A stretch of 64,000 bases of DNA, taken from Paracoccaceae bacterium. Lineage in GTDB: Bacteria > Pseudomonadota > Alphaproteobacteria > Rhodobacterales > Rhodobacteraceae. The translations under genes and the position numbers were made by a program. The notes beneath the pieces are model-generated. The model did not search any database, was not told where the DNA came from, and was given only the letters and a program-made list of their open reading frames with translations. Location of the stretch: NCBI GenBank assembly GCA_016936395.1, contig JAFGXY010000025.1:1-64000 (forward strand), given 5' to 3'. Positions 8,526-17,912 of this stretch are shown in pieces. How positions within the stretch are numbered: position 1 is the first letter of the stretch; every line of letters starts with the position of its first letter.

Positions 8526-10247
8526 TCAATACAGGAAATAGCGCTGCGCCAGCGGCAATTCTTCGGCGGGCTGGCAGGTCAGCAGCACACCATCGGCCCG
8601 CACCTCATAGGTTTCAGGGTCCACCTCGATGGTCGGCGTGGCAGAGTTCAGCTTCATGTCGGCCTTCTTCACCCCGCGGGTGCCCCGCACCGCCACAGTC
8701 TCTTTCGCCAGCCCCAGCCGGGCGCCGATGCCATCGCCTTGCGCCGCCTGCGACACGAACACCACTGCGTTGCGTTCCATGCTGCGGCCATAGGCCCCGA
8801 ACATCGGCCTTGTGTGCACCGGCTGCGGCGTCGGGATCGATGCATTGGGGTCGCCCATCTGCGCCACCATGATGCAGCCGCCCATCAGCACCATTTCCGG
8901 CTTGGCGCCAAAGAACGCCGGCGACCACAGCACCAGATCGGCGCGCTTGCCCACCTCGACGCTGCCGATATGCTCGGAAATCCCGTGCACAATTGCCGGG
9001 TTGATCGTGTATTTCGCGATATAGCGGCGCACCCGCAGATTGTCGTTCGCGCCCTGCTCGCCCTCCAGCCGCCCGCGTTGCAGCTTCATCTTGTGCGCCG
9101 TCTGCCATGTCCGGGTGATCACCTCGCCCACCCGGCCCATCGCCTGACTGTCGGACGACAGCACCGAAAACGCGCCCAGATCGTGCAAGATGTCTTCGGC
9201 GGCAATGGTTTCGCGGCGGATGCGGCTTTCGGCAAAGGCAACATCCTCGGGCACGCGGCGGTCCAGGTGGTGGCAGACCATCAGCATATCCAGATGCTCT
9301 TCGATGGTGTTGACGGTATAGGGCATTGTCGGGTTGGTGGAACTGGGCAGAATGTTCTGCGACGACACCACCTTGATGATATCGGGCGCATGCCCGCCGC
9401 CCGCGCCTTCGGTGTGGAACGCATGGATAGTGCGCCCGGCTATCGCCTTCAGCGTGTTTTCCACAAAGCCTGATTCGTTCAGCGTGTCGGTGTGGATCAT
9501 CACCTGCACGTCCATCGCCTCGGCCACCGTCAGGCAGCAATCAATCGCGGCGGGCGTGGTGCCCCAATCCTCATGCAGCTTCAGGCACGACGCCCCGGCC
9601 CGAGCCTGTTCCTCCAACGCGGCAGGCAGCGAGGCATTGCCCTTGCCCGCAAAGGCAAGGTTCATCGGGAACGCATCCGCCGCCTGCAACATCCGCCCCA
9701 GATGCCACGGCCCCGGCGTGCAGGTGGTGGCCAGCGTGCCATGCGCGGGGCCGGTGCCGCCGCCCAGCATGGTGGTCAGCCCGGAATGCAGCGCATCGTC
9801 AATCTGTTGCGGCGCAATGAAGTGGATATGCGCATCCATGCCGCCGGCGGTCAGGATCTTGCCCTCGCCGGCAATAATCTCGGTCCCCGGCCCGATGATC
9901 ACATCGACGCCTGTTTGCGTATCTGGGTTCCCGGCCTTGCCGATGCAGGCAATCCGCCCATCCCGCAGGCCCACGTCGGCTTTGAAAATGCCGGTGTAAT
10001 CCACGATCAGCGCATTGGTGATGACCGTATCCATCGCGCCTTGCGTGCGGGTAATTTGGCTTTGGCCCATGCCATCGCGAATGACCTTGCCACCGCCGAA
10101 CTTCACCTCGTCGCCATAGCCGCCGCGTTCGGCGATCAGGTCACGCTCGACCTCGATCACCAGATCCGTGTCCCCCAACCGCACGCGGTCGCCCACGGTG
10201 GGGCCATACATATCGGCATAGGCCGCGCGCGAAAGGACAAAGGGCAT
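8526..10247 (-). CDS. ureC: Urease alpha (catalytic) subunit UreC
   Basis: UreC catalyses hydrolysis of urea to ammonia and carbamate in the cytoplasm. The 573-aa protein carries the full di-nickel site: the two histidines of DAHIHF (about 137-139), the carbamylated lysine in CLKLHEDWG (about 220), the histidines of [10 protein letters not shown] and [12 protein letters not shown], and the ligand aspartate in SSDSQAMGR. The catalytic-flap motif is [16 protein letters not shown]. Length matches the family. It follows ureB with a small gene between. Nothing suggests damage, unlike the transporter downstream. Confidence 0.97.
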   Translation of the reverse strand: MPFVLSRAAYADMYGPTVGDRVRLGDTDLVIEVERDLIAERGGYGDEVKFGGGKVIRDGMGQSQITRTQGAMDTVITNALIVDYTGIFKADVGLRDGRIACIGKAGNPDTQTGVDVIIGPGTEIIAGEGKILTAGGMDAHIHFIAPQQIDDALHSGLTTMLGGGTGPAHGTLATTCTPGPWHLGRMLQAADAFPMNLAFAGKGNASLPAALEEQARAGASCLKLHEDWGTTPAAIDCCLTVAEAMDVQVMIHTDTLNESGFVENTLKAIAGRTIHAFHTEGAGGGHAPDIIKVVSSQNILPSSTNPTMPYTVNTIEEHLDMLMVCHHLDRRVPEDVAFAESRIRRETIAAEDILHDLGAFSVLSSDSQAMGRVGEVITRTWQTAHKMKLQRGRLEGEQGANDNLRVRRYIAKYTINPAIVHGISEHIGSVEVGKRADLVLWSPAFFGAKPEMVLMGGCIMVAQMGDPNASIPTPQPVHTRPMFGAYGRSMERNAVVFVSQAAQGDGIGARLGLAKETVAVRGTRGVKKADMKLNSATPTIEVDPETYEVRADGVLLTCQPAEELPLAQRYFLY

Positions 10248-10263
10248 CGGCAGAACCTTTCTG

Positions 10264-10584
10264 TCAGAACTTGGTTTTTGGCCCGCTGCGGGTCAGCCTG
10301 CGGGCGTTGGCGGCGGTCGCCCGCTTGACCGGGGCAAGAGCCGCCTCGGCAATATCCGTGACCGACCCGCCCGCCAGCGCCGAGCGCTGCGCCGCCGCCC
10401 CGGCTTTCATCCCGGCGCGCATCTTTTCACTGACCATGCGGCTGTTTTCGCCGGGCGAGACTTTCCAGACCCCGGCCATCCCCATCATGCGCATGGCAAT
10501 CACGGTTTGCGCCTGCATCAGCATGGTGGCGGTGTTCATCGACAGGCGCATCAGATCAACGGGGGAAAACGGCGGCATCGGCAC
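10264..10584 (-). CDS. Hypothetical Met/Ala-rich protein between ureB and ureC
   Basis: This 106-aa frame sits in the urease run, 6 bases after ureB and 16 before ureC. It is rich in Met and Ala ([22 protein letters not shown], then [17 protein letters not shown]). It looks like one long amphipathic helix and resembles the phasin-like or 'antifreeze'-annotated frames found in Rhodobacteraceae urease operons as I remember them. Its function is unknown. The operon position suggests a role tied to urease, but no motif supports this. Confidence 0.7.
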   Translation of the reverse strand: MPMPPFSPVDLMRLSMNTATMLMQAQTVIAMRMMGMAGVWKVSPGENSRMVSEKMRAGMKAGAAAQRSALAGGSVTDIAEAALAPVKRATAANARRLTRSGPKTKF

Positions 10585-10590
10585 AAGCTC

Positions 10591-10896
10591 CTACAAAGCG
10601 CCCATCACTTGGGCATTGAAGCCATAGACATGGCGCCTGCCTGTAAAAGGAACAAGGCGCACTTCGCGCATCTGGCCCGGTTCAAACCGCACCGCGGTGC
10701 CCGCCGGAATATCCAGCCGCTGCCCACGCGCAGCCTCGCGGTCAAACGACAGGCCGGGATTGGTTTCGGCAAAGTGGTAATGGCTGCCCACCTGCACCGG
10801 GCGGTCGCCGGTATTGGCCACCATCAGCACCGTGACGGGCGCGCCTGCGTTCAGCGTCAGGTCGCCCTCGGCGGGAAAAACCTCGCCGGGGATCAT
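10591..10896 (-). CDS. ureB: Urease beta subunit UreB
   Basis: UreB is a structural subunit of the (UreABC)3 urease trimer in bacteria with three separate subunits. The 101-aa protein contains '[19 protein letters not shown]' and '[24 protein letters not shown]', both diagnostic, and ends in the usual GFNAQVMG segment. The start overlaps the stop of the small membrane gene upstream. Length is standard. Confidence 0.96.
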   Translation of the reverse strand: MIPGEVFPAEGDLTLNAGAPVTVLMVANTGDRPVQVGSHYHFAETNPGLSFDREAARGQRLDIPAGTAVRFEPGQMREVRLVPFTGRRHVYGFNAQVMGAL

Positions 10897-11057
10897 TTCC
10901 GCCCCCTGACATAAGCCAGCACAAGGCCGCCGACCACACCACAGGCCGCCGCAATGATCCAGCCATATTCAATGCCATGCGGATGGTGGTGCAGGCCATC
11001 ATGGGCCAGCGCCGGGGTGGCGATCAGCAAAAGCGCGGGCGTCATCCTTTGAAACAT
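10893..11057 (-). CDS. Small histidine-rich membrane protein in the urease operon
   Basis: This is a 54-aa protein from ATG 11057. It has a signal-like N-terminus ([18 protein letters not shown]), a histidine cluster ([10 protein letters not shown]), one transmembrane helix ([18 protein letters not shown]) and a basic RGRK end. It overlaps ureB and lies 11 bases after ureA. A periplasm-facing His cluster in a nickel-enzyme operon suggests metal handling, but that is inference. It is far too short to be the HupE/UreJ permease. A longer frame to 11168 runs into ureA and is rejected. Confidence 0.75.
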   Translation of the reverse strand: MFQRMTPALLLIATPALAHDGLHHHPHGIEYGWIIAAACGVVGGLVLAYVRGRK

Positions 11058-11068
11058 GGGTTTCCCTT

Positions 11069-11371
11069 TCAGCGGATCGGGTGGTGAACGGTGACAAGCT
11101 TGGTGCCATCGGGAAACGTGGCCTCCACCTGCACAGAATGAATCATCTCGGGCACGCCGGGCATGCACTGATCCGCGCTGATCACATTTGCCCCCGCCTC
11201 CATCAGGTCGGCCACCCGGCGGCCGTCGCGCGCGCCTTCGACGACAAAATCGGTGATCAGTGCAATCGCCTCGGGGTGGTTCAGCTTGACGCCGCGTGCC
11301 AGCCGTCCGCGCGCCACCATGGCGGCAAGGCTGACCAGCAACTTGTCCTTTTCGCGGGGGGTCAGGGTCAT
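11069..11371 (-). CDS. ureA: Urease gamma subunit UreA
   Basis: UreA is the small structural subunit of urease. The 100-aa protein begins [20 protein letters not shown] and carries '[24 protein letters not shown]' (split here) and '[19 protein letters not shown]'-type C-terminal sequence. The ATG at 11371 gives the family-standard length. The longer frame to 11467 reads into ureD. It follows ureD by 10 bases. Confidence 0.96.
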   Translation of the reverse strand: MTLTPREKDKLLVSLAAMVARGRLARGVKLNHPEAIALITDFVVEGARDGRRVADLMEAGANVISADQCMPGVPEMIHSVQVEATFPDGTKLVTVHHPIR

Positions 11372-11381
11372 GGTCTCTCCC

Positions 11382-12212
11382 TTACATCTGCCAGACGCGC
11401 GGCAGGGCAGCACCCCGGCGCAGCACGGCAAGGCAGCGCGTGATCTGGCGGCGCATCGGCCAGCCATCCGCCGCCATCAGGCGCAGCATCAGCCGCCCAT
11501 CGGGGGCCGAGGCCGCACCGACCACGCCCGGCTCGTCCAGCACCCGGCGCAAGGGCTCCAGCAGATCGGCCACGCCCTGCCCCAGCATCGCCACCGAAGC
11601 AAAAGCCCGCGCGCCCGCAAGCCCCGCCACCCCGGTCAACAGCGCGCCATCGGTCAGCCGCAACGGCTCCACCATCACCGGGCAACCGGCCACGCGAATC
11701 TCGCGCCAGTCGCGCAAAGACACCCGATCAAGCGTCTCGCCCATCGCCGCGCGCCCCAGCACCACGCTTTCCAGCATCCGGCAGCCCGCCCCGGGAGCAA
11801 GGTCGATGACCGTGCGCCGGTCCAGCCTGCAATCGTTGAACAGAATCGTCTCTTGCGGCAGCCAGTCGATCCAGCCCCCCGCGCCCACTTGCAAATCCAC
11901 CCGAACCCGCGCCGTATCGCCCGTGCTGCGATAGCTGCGCTCGGCAGTTTGCGTTGTCGCCACCGCCCGCGTCCCCGGCCCCAGAAAAACAGAGTAAGAC
12001 AGCGCATCGCCACCGGCCAAGCCACCGGATGTGTTCAGAAAAACCACCTCGGGCGCCCCATCGCGCCCGGCGGCACCATGGGGCAGAATGCACTTGGCCG
12101 ACCCTTGCTGCCGCAAGCCGGTGATCCGGTGTTGGCCGCCCAGGGCGCAAAGGGCCACCTCGGCCTCGCCCCGGCTGCGCTGCATCGCTTGTGGAACAGA
12201 GTGAACGACCAT
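11382..12212 (-). CDS. ureD: Urease accessory protein UreD (UreH)
   Basis: UreD forms the UreDFG activation complex and conducts nickel into apo-urease. From ATG 12212 the product is 276 aa ([21 protein letters not shown]), with '[39 protein letters not shown]' (two blocks) and '[14 protein letters not shown]', all typical of UreD. A GCGAGGG Shine-Dalgarno precedes this ATG. In-frame ATGs at 12332 and near 12275 would add a non-conserved leader. It is the first gene of the urease operon, so the promoter should lie between 12213 and 12389. Confidence 0.92.
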   Translation of the reverse strand: MVVHSVPQAMQRSRGEAEVALCALGGQHRITGLRQQGSAKCILPHGAAGRDGAPEVVFLNTSGGLAGGDALSYSVFLGPGTRAVATTQTAERSYRSTGDTARVRVDLQVGAGGWIDWLPQETILFNDCRLDRRTVIDLAPGAGCRMLESVVLGRAAMGETLDRVSLRDWREIRVAGCPVMVEPLRLTDGALLTGVAGLAGARAFASVAMLGQGVADLLEPLRRVLDEPGVVGAASAPDGRLMLRLMAADGWPMRRQITRCLAVLRRGAALPRVWQM

Positions 12213-12389
12213 GGACCCTCGCTTTTCCGTCACGCTGATGCGGCGGCGGGACAGTCTCAATGCGCGGGTCAGCATAAAGGCGCCTTCGGCAAATGACTGC
12301 CCGCTGATCGGGCAAAATCCTGCCTCTTGCACAATTCGCAGTCACTTTTTTTAACGAAAGGTCCGGCGCGGCTGCAAACCGGGCCGACA

Positions 12390-13313
12390 TCAGCGATGGG
12401 CCAGAAATGCCTCGACCTCGGCCCGTGTCGGCATTGACGCCGCGGCCCCCTGTCCTGTGACCGAAATCCCGGCGACCGCGGTGCCAAAGCGCAAGGCGGT
12501 CTCCATGTCGACCCCTTCGGACAGGGCCGTCGCCAGCCCGCCGTTGAAGGCATCGCCCGCCCCGGTGGTATCCACCACCGGGCCCGAGGCGCGGGCGGGA
12601 ACGTGCAGGCTTTGCCCGCCCGCCCGATACAGCACGCCCTTTTCCCCAAGTGTCAGGATCGCCGCGCCGACGCCGCGCGCAATCAGCCGGTCCGCCGCCG
12701 CCTCGGCATCGGACAGCGAGGCCACGCTGACCCCGGTCAAGCCCTCGGCCTCGGACTCATTGGGGGTGATCAGGTCGCACAGCCCCAGCATATCATCGGT
12801 CAACTTTGCAGCCGGGGCCGGGTTCAGGATCGTGCGCACCCCCGCCGCGCGGGCAAGCCGCAAGCCCTGCGCGGCGGCGTCCAGCGGTTGCTCCAACTGG
12901 GTCACGAACAGGCCCGCCCGTTCGATCAGCGCCCTATGGCTTTCCACATCGGCAGGCGTGATCCGCGCCGCCGCACCGGGGGCGACGATGATGGCATTCT
13001 GCCCGGTCGCGGCCTCAAGGAAAATGAACGCCGACCCGGTATAGCTGCCCGCGTCTTCGATCACCTGCGCCTGCACCCCCGCCCCCGCCCACAGGTCGCG
13101 GGCCATGTCGGCAAAGGCATCGCGGCCAAGTCGGGTCAGGAACGCCACATCGCCGCCGGACCGCGCGGCCGCGACCGCCTGATTGGACCCTTTGCCCCCC
13201 GGCCCCAGCACAAAGTCCAGGCCCAGCACCGTCTCGCCCAGTCGCGGCATCCGCTCGGCGCGATAGGCGGCATCGGCGACGAAAATCCCCAGAATGACAA
13301 TCGGTTGGCGCAT
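12390..13313 (-). CDS. rbsK: Ribokinase-like PfkB-family sugar kinase
   Basis: This 307-aa PfkB carbohydrate kinase is most like ribokinase (D-ribose to ribose-5-phosphate with ATP). It has the N-terminal GG signature 'LGPGGKGSNQAVAAAR' (about 37-52), the NPAPA segment, 'ITPNESEAEGLTG', and the C-terminal catalytic signature 'VDTTGAGDAFNGGLA' (about 247-261) with the base aspartate in GAGD. No ribose transporter or rbsD is next to it, so the exact sugar is uncertain. The symbol reflects similarity only. Confidence 0.8.
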   Translation of the reverse strand: MRQPIVILGIFVADAAYRAERMPRLGETVLGLDFVLGPGGKGSNQAVAAARSGGDVAFLTRLGRDAFADMARDLWAGAGVQAQVIEDAGSYTGSAFIFLEAATGQNAIIVAPGAAARITPADVESHRALIERAGLFVTQLEQPLDAAAQGLRLARAAGVRTILNPAPAAKLTDDMLGLCDLITPNESEAEGLTGVSVASLSDAEAAADRLIARGVGAAILTLGEKGVLYRAGGQSLHVPARASGPVVDTTGAGDAFNGGLATALSEGVDMETALRFGTAVAGISVTGQGAAASMPTRAEVEAFLAHR

Positions 13314-13567
13314 GCTGCCTCCTTCGGTTCGGTCACAGCCCTGCGCGGCAGATGCGATGCGCCCCTGTTACCCGGGTTCTGATGGTGCCACCTCTTCATC
13401 CCGGTCGTCCAGTGCCTCATTGGCACCGCGCTGAAGGGCGCGGTCCCTGATCCGCCAGAATCATGCGCGGCACTGATCGCGGGGGTTGCCATCAGCGTTG
13501 CGTCGCGTCGCGTCTGAAATAACCGCGCCACAAGGCCGTCCAAAAGCCCCAAAGCGATCGGGGGCCT

Positions 13568-14584
13568 TCAGGCATCAGTCGTGAACACCACAGCCCGCGC
13601 CCGCCCCGCCCGCTTGGCCGCGTAGAGGGCATGGTCGGCATCTTGCAGCATCTGATCGGCCACGCAGCGGGGATAGCTGGTCGAAAGTGTCATGCCGACG
13701 CTGGCAGCAATCCGGCATACCTCACCCTCATAGGCGATGGGCTGCGACAGACCGGCAATGATCCGTTCGGCCACCTGCGACAGCTGGTCAGGGTCGGTCA
13801 CACCCGCCAGCAGGATCACGAATTCATCGCCACCGACCCGCGCCACGACATCGTCCGCCCGCATTTCGCGCGTCAGCACCTGTGCTACGTGGCGCAGCAC
13901 ATGATCGCCCGCCGCATGGCCAAGGCTGTCATTCACCGCCTTGAAGTAATCAAGATCCAGATGCATCAGCGCAAAGGCCCGGCGCCCGGCGCAGGCCGCG
14001 GCCAGTGCCGTATCCAGCGCGCGCCGATTGCGCAGCCCGGTCAGCGTGTCGGTCAGCGCCTGTTCTTCAGCCGCCGCCTTGGCGCCCTGCAAGGCCCGGT
14101 TCAGGCGCTGAAATTCTTCCAGGACCGCATGTTTGGCTTCCACCAGATACAGCATTTCCACCGCCAGATCGGTGGGCGCAAAGTCGGCGTCGGTCAGGGC
14201 ATGCTGGCGCACGGCATCCACCAGACCGATGCCGAAGGACAGGTTCAGCACCAGCCCCGCCGCTGCATCGGCCAGCGCCAGGCCGCGCAATCCGGCATCC
14301 GTCCGCCCCCGCAACGTCAGGTGCAGCCGCTGCCCCTGTCGGGCGAACAGATCCGCCGTTGACCCCATGCCGGCAGGGCTGCGCACATCAAACAGATCGA
14401 AGAATTGCCGCCCCGTCAGCCGCCCGGACCCCACGATCTTGCCCAGCGTCGGCCCATGCGCCAGAATCGTGCCATCCGCCGACAGGTGCAGATACATCGG
14501 CATCAGCCGGTCCAGCACCCCGGCGGGCAGCATCAGGCAGCGATCCGGCACAAGGGTCGGCAGGATTGAGGCTGCATCCATCAC
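13568..14584 (-). CDS. Diguanylate cyclase with H-NOX-associated (HNOBA) domain
   Basis: This 338-aa GGDEF enzyme makes cyclic-di-GMP from two GTP. Residues about 15-150 resemble the HNOBA domain (MPMYLHLSADGTILAHGPTL, GRQFFDLFDVRSPAG). A linking helix (LEEFQRLNRALQGAKAAAEEQ) leads to the GGDEF domain (TDTLTGLRNRRAL to the end). The active-site VGGDEFV is intact, with DLDYFKAVNDSLGH. I see no RxxD inhibitory site directly before GGDEF, where the sequence is ADDVVAR. Its start overlaps the H-NOX gene stop by ATGA, so the H-NOX protein is almost certainly its partner. Described H-NOX/DGC pairs couple nitric oxide to biofilm control. Confidence 0.9.
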   Translation of the reverse strand: MMDAASILPTLVPDRCLMLPAGVLDRLMPMYLHLSADGTILAHGPTLGKIVGSGRLTGRQFFDLFDVRSPAGMGSTADLFARQGQRLHLTLRGRTDAGLRGLALADAAAGLVLNLSFGIGLVDAVRQHALTDADFAPTDLAVEMLYLVEAKHAVLEEFQRLNRALQGAKAAAEEQALTDTLTGLRNRRALDTALAAACAGRRAFALMHLDLDYFKAVNDSLGHAAGDHVLRHVAQVLTREMRADDVVARVGGDEFVILLAGVTDPDQLSQVAERIIAGLSQPIAYEGEVCRIAASVGMTLSTSYPRCVADQMLQDADHALYAAKRAGRARAVVFTTDA

Positions 14585-15180
14585 CGTGTCCCCCCGGCCA
14601 CGCCCGCGGCAAGATCGAACGGCCGCCCTTCGGCATGGGCCGCATCCAGCAAAAGAATGCTGATCTCTTCGGTGTGGCCCGCCGTGGGGATCATGTCCAG
14701 CAAGACCAATGCGCCATAATCATCGGCCATCGCCCGCAACAGCCCCATCAGGATGCAGCCTGCCCCCGCAAAGGGCACCTCTGCATTCAGCCGGAACTCA
14801 CCGCCCTCCAGATCGGTCAGGCGCAGGCCGGGCAGCACAAGATCGGGCAAGGCCAGCCGGGCCCGCGCCGGCAGATCTTCCAGCGAGTAGAGGAAGTCGT
14901 GAAACGTCACCCCGCCAAAGCGTAACAACCGCCGCAACCTTTCGCCTGCGGGCAACGAAATCAGGGCGGTCCCCACATCCTCCAGAATGCTGTCGCGCGG
15001 GCGCTCCAACTCGCGGCACGCCGCGGCAATCACCGCCTCGGTCAAGGCGATGTCATAGGTCAGCAGCGGCTCGAAACTCTCGAACGGCAGGCCTGCACTG
15101 GCCGCGATGCGCTGCCATTGCACGGTCCCATGACGCTGGCGCAAGACGTTTTCCAACGCCCGGTTGATCAGCCCATGCAT
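14581..15180 (-). CDS. hnoX: H-NOX (heme NO-binding) domain protein
   Basis: This 199-aa protein starts MHGLINRALENVLRQRHG and has the H-NOX fold through 'VLLDMIPTAGHTEEISILLLDAAH'. H-NOX proteins bind NO through a heme held by a proximal histidine. Here the histidine in TFHDFLYSLEDLP fits that position. The YxSxR heme-propionate motif expected about 40 residues later is not visible, and the segment reads EFRLNAEVPFAGAG. The start was chosen at ATG 15180, with AAGGGA upstream, over the longer frame to 15216. It is coupled to the GGDEF gene. Heme binding may be altered. Confidence 0.85.
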   Translation of the reverse strand: MHGLINRALENVLRQRHGTVQWQRIAASAGLPFESFEPLLTYDIALTEAVIAAACRELERPRDSILEDVGTALISLPAGERLRRLLRFGGVTFHDFLYSLEDLPARARLALPDLVLPGLRLTDLEGGEFRLNAEVPFAGAGCILMGLLRAMADDYGALVLLDMIPTAGHTEEISILLLDAAHAEGRPFDLAAGVAGGTR

Positions 15181-15394
15181 CGTCCCGTTCCCTTGCCTGC
15201 CACCCGTGTTGCGCAAAAGACTAGCGCCCAGACCTTAACAAAGGCCTCTGCAGGATCAGACCCGGGCGCAAGGCATGCGGCCCCCCCCGGCGATGATGTC
15301 GGGGCGATGATGTCGGTCTGTCCCGCGTCAGGATTTCTGATGCGGTGGCAGAAAACCGCCCACAACCACGGCGGGAACCAGGGCCGGCAGCCTT

Positions 15395-15434
15395 GCGTCA
15401 TCAATATGTCATCAATTTTATGCACAAATGTCAT
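15395..15434 (+). promoter_or_regulatory. Pho box upstream of pstB-phoU-phoB
   Basis: Two adjacent 11-bp direct repeats, GCGTCATCAAT (15395-15405) and ATGTCATCAAT (15406-15416), match the PhoB-binding pattern (TGTCA every 11 bp with AT-rich spacers). A further ATGTCAT at 15428 is in the same 11-bp register, 22 bases on. It lies 80-120 bases before the pstB ATG, implying phosphate-starvation control and feedback by the PhoB encoded two genes downstream. PhoB binding is inferred from the motif. Confidence 0.8.
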
Positions 15435-15514
15435 CCGGCTCGGCTAACAGAAGTCGACAGAGTCGTGCAATCTGCCCGGAATGCACCGCTGGACAAAGGG
15501 AAAGCCACAGGCCC

Positions 15515-16312
15515 ATGAAAGATATTCAGATCGAAGAGCGGGTCGTGTCGGACCACATGCCCAAGATCACTGCCCGTGGGGTGCAGGTCTATTACGGCCA
15601 GAACCACGCGCTGAAGGATGTTGACGTTGATATTCTGGAAGGCACGGTCACCGCGTTCATCGGTCCGTCGGGTTGTGGCAAGTCAACCTTCCTGCGCTGC
15701 CTGAACCGGATGAATGACACCGTGTCCTCGGCCCGTGTCGAAGGCAAGATCTTGCTCGATGGCGAAGACATCTATGACCGCTCGGTCGATCCGGTGCAAT
15801 TGCGCGCCAAGGTGGGCATGGTGTTCCAAAAGCCGAACCCGTTCCCGAAATCGATCTACGACAACGTGGCCTATGGCCCCAAGATCCACGGCATGACCCG
15901 CAACAAAGGCGAACTTGACGAGATCGTCGAATCCTCCTTGCGCAAGGCCGCCTTGTGGACCGAGGTGAAGGATCGCCTGCAATCGCCCGGCACCGGCCTG
16001 TCGGGCGGTCAGCAACAGCGCCTGTGCATCGCCCGCGCCATCGCGACCAGCCCCGAAGTGCTGCTGATGGACGAACCCTGCTCGGCGCTTGACCCGATTG
16101 CCACAGCACAGGTCGAAGAGTTGATCGACGATATTCGCAGCCAGTTTTCCGTGGTGATCGTCACCCACTCGATGCAACAGGCGGCCCGCGTCAGCCAGCG
16201 CACCGCGTTCTTCCACATGGGCAGCCTGGTGGAATATGGCGAAACCGGACAGATATTCACCTCTCCCCAAGACCCGCGCACCGAAAGCTATATTTCCGGC
16301 CGGATTGGTTAA
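15515..16312 (+). CDS. pstB: Phosphate ABC transporter ATPase PstB
   Basis: PstB is the ATPase of the PstSCAB high-affinity phosphate importer. It also takes part with PhoU in signalling phosphate sufficiency to PhoR. The 265-aa product from ATG 15515 has Walker A (GPSGCGKST), '[10 protein letters not shown]', the Q-loop block '[18 protein letters not shown]', signature LSGGQQQR, Walker B ([12 protein letters not shown]) and [10 protein letters not shown], all PstB-specific. An earlier in-frame ATG at 15428 lies inside the Pho box, so it is rejected. pstS, pstC and pstA are not upstream. The next gene upstream is the divergent H-NOX gene. Confidence 0.94.
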   Translation: MKDIQIEERVVSDHMPKITARGVQVYYGQNHALKDVDVDILEGTVTAFIGPSGCGKSTFLRCLNRMNDTVSSARVEGKILLDGEDIYDRSVDPVQLRAKVGMVFQKPNPFPKSIYDNVAYGPKIHGMTRNKGELDEIVESSLRKAALWTEVKDRLQSPGTGLSGGQQQRLCIARAIATSPEVLLMDEPCSALDPIATAQVEELIDDIRSQFSVVIVTHSMQQAARVSQRTAFFHMGSLVEYGETGQIFTSPQDPRTESYISGRIG

Positions 16313-16321
16313 GGATTAGAC

Positions 16322-17035
16322 ATGATGGAACCACATATCCGATCAGCCTTTGACAAAGACCTGGAAGGCGTTCAGGCCCTCGTGATGCGCATGGGCGGGC
16401 TTGTCGAGCACGCCCTGTTGCAGGCCGCCCACGCGCTTGAAACCCGCGATGACGCGCTGGCCGAAGACGTGCGCGCAGGTGACCGTGCCATTGACGAGCT
16501 GGAAGACCTGATCCAGACCGAATGTGCCCGCATCATCGCCACCCGTGCACCCAATACCAGCGACCTGCGCGTCATTCTCACCGTGATGCGGATCGTCGGC
16601 TCGCTGGAACGGTCGGGCGACTATGCCAAGAACCTGGCCAAACGGTCTTTGGTTCTGGCGCAAATGCGCCCGGTCAACGGGGCCGCAGGGTCGATTTCAC
16701 GCATGGCGCGCACCGTGGTCAGCCTGCTGAAAGACGCGCTTGACGCCTATATTGCCCGCGACGCGCATCTGGCCGAAGACGTCCGCCGCCGTGATGTTGA
16801 GGTCGACCAGATGTATAATTCGGTCTTCCGTGAGTTTCTGACCCATATGATGGAAGACCCGCGCAACATCACCGCCTGCATGCACCTGCATTTCATCGCC
16901 AAGAACATCGAGCGCGTGGGCGACCATGCCACCGGCATCGCCGAGCAGGTGTTGTATCTGGTGTCCGGCGAAATGCCGGTCGATGATCGGCCAAAGGCCG
17001 ATACCACCGCCGAAATGCCGCAGGTCCACGGCTAA
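16322..17035 (+). CDS. phoU: Phosphate signalling protein PhoU
   Basis: PhoU is a cytoplasmic all-helical regulator that links the Pst transporter to inhibition of the PhoR/PhoB system. The 237-aa protein contains the two repeated three-helix PhoU units, each with an ExxxD-type metal motif (AIDELEDLIQTECARIIA in the first, RRRDVEVDQMYNSVFREFL in the second), and 'NIERVGDHATGIAEQV' near the end. It starts 9 bases after pstB behind AAGGA. ATG 16325 is an alternative start. It is followed by phoB. Confidence 0.95.
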   Translation: MMEPHIRSAFDKDLEGVQALVMRMGGLVEHALLQAAHALETRDDALAEDVRAGDRAIDELEDLIQTECARIIATRAPNTSDLRVILTVMRIVGSLERSGDYAKNLAKRSLVLAQMRPVNGAAGSISRMARTVVSLLKDALDAYIARDAHLAEDVRRRDVEVDQMYNSVFREFLTHMMEDPRNITACMHLHFIAKNIERVGDHATGIAEQVLYLVSGEMPVDDRPKADTTAEMPQVHG

Positions 17036-17045
17036 GGAACCCAGA

Positions 17046-17738
17046 ATGGCACATTCTTCGCAGCCCATGGTCCTGCTGGTCGAGGACGAACCCGCACAAC
17101 GCGAGGTGCTTGCCTACAACCTCGAGGCCGAAGGCTTTAGGGTTTGTCAGGCTGGCAATGGCGAAGACGCCCTGATGCTGGTCGATGAAGACACGCCCGA
17201 TATCATCATCCTTGACTGGATGATGCCCGAACTTTCGGGAATCGAGGTCTGCCGCCGCCTGAAGATGCGTCCCGAAACCCGTGGCATTCCGATCATCATG
17301 TTGTCGGCCCGCGCCGAAGAGGTGGACCGCATCCGGGGCCTGGAAACCGGGGCCGACGACTATGTGATCAAGCCCTATTCGGTGCTGGAGCTGATGGCCC
17401 GCGCCCGCGTGCAGTTGCGCCGCGTGCGGCCTTCCACCATCGGCATGGTGCTGGAATGGTCCGACATCCGGCTGGACCCAGAAACCCACCGGGTTTACCG
17501 CGGCCAGAACGTGCTCAAGCTGGGCCCGACCGAGTTTCGTCTGCTGTCCACCTTCATGGAAAAGCCGGGCCGGGTCTGGTCGCGCGAACAACTGCTGGAC
17601 CGGGTCTGGGGCCGCGACATCTATGTCGACAGCCGCACGGTTGACGTGCACATCGGCCGCTTGCGCAAATCGCTGATGCAACACGGCGGCGAAGACCCGC
17701 TGCGCACCGTGCGGGGTGCAGGCTACGCCTTAGGCTAA
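17046..17738 (+). CDS. phoB: Phosphate regulon response regulator PhoB
   Basis: This is an OmpR-type response regulator that activates phosphate-starvation genes from Pho boxes. The 230-aa protein has a receiver domain (acidic ED near residues 13-14, phosphoacceptor D in IIILDWMMPELSG about residue 57, LSARAE, K in DDYVIKPYS) and a C-terminal winged helix (LGPTEFRLLSTFMEKPG, RTVDVHIGRLRKSL, RTVRGAGYALG). The ATG at 17046 gives the standard length. An overlapping longer frame starts inside phoU. The sensor kinase PhoR is not in the window. Confidence 0.95.
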   Translation: MAHSSQPMVLLVEDEPAQREVLAYNLEAEGFRVCQAGNGEDALMLVDEDTPDIIILDWMMPELSGIEVCRRLKMRPETRGIPIIMLSARAEEVDRIRGLETGADDYVIKPYSVLELMARARVQLRRVRPSTIGMVLEWSDIRLDPETHRVYRGQNVLKLGPTEFRLLSTFMEKPGRVWSREQLLDRVWGRDIYVDSRTVDVHIGRLRKSLMQHGGEDPLRTVRGAGYALG

Positions 17739-17912
17739 GGCCCCCACCCGCGACACGTGGTCTTTTGCGCCTTCCTCATCCCCTGCGGCTGGTGCCTTTC
17801 CCCAGCGGCTCGCGCGCCCCGCTCTGGGCGTTCAATCCTTGACGAAACGTAAAGGCGCGCCGGCAAGCCATTGATCTTGAACGCGCCGGGCAGTGTCTCA
17901 CAGTGGGCACTC

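Noticed and set aside
15289-15316. Tandem GGCGATGATGTCGG repeat upstream of the Pho box
   Set aside because: Just two copies of 14 bases with no known binding pattern; probably a chance local duplication.
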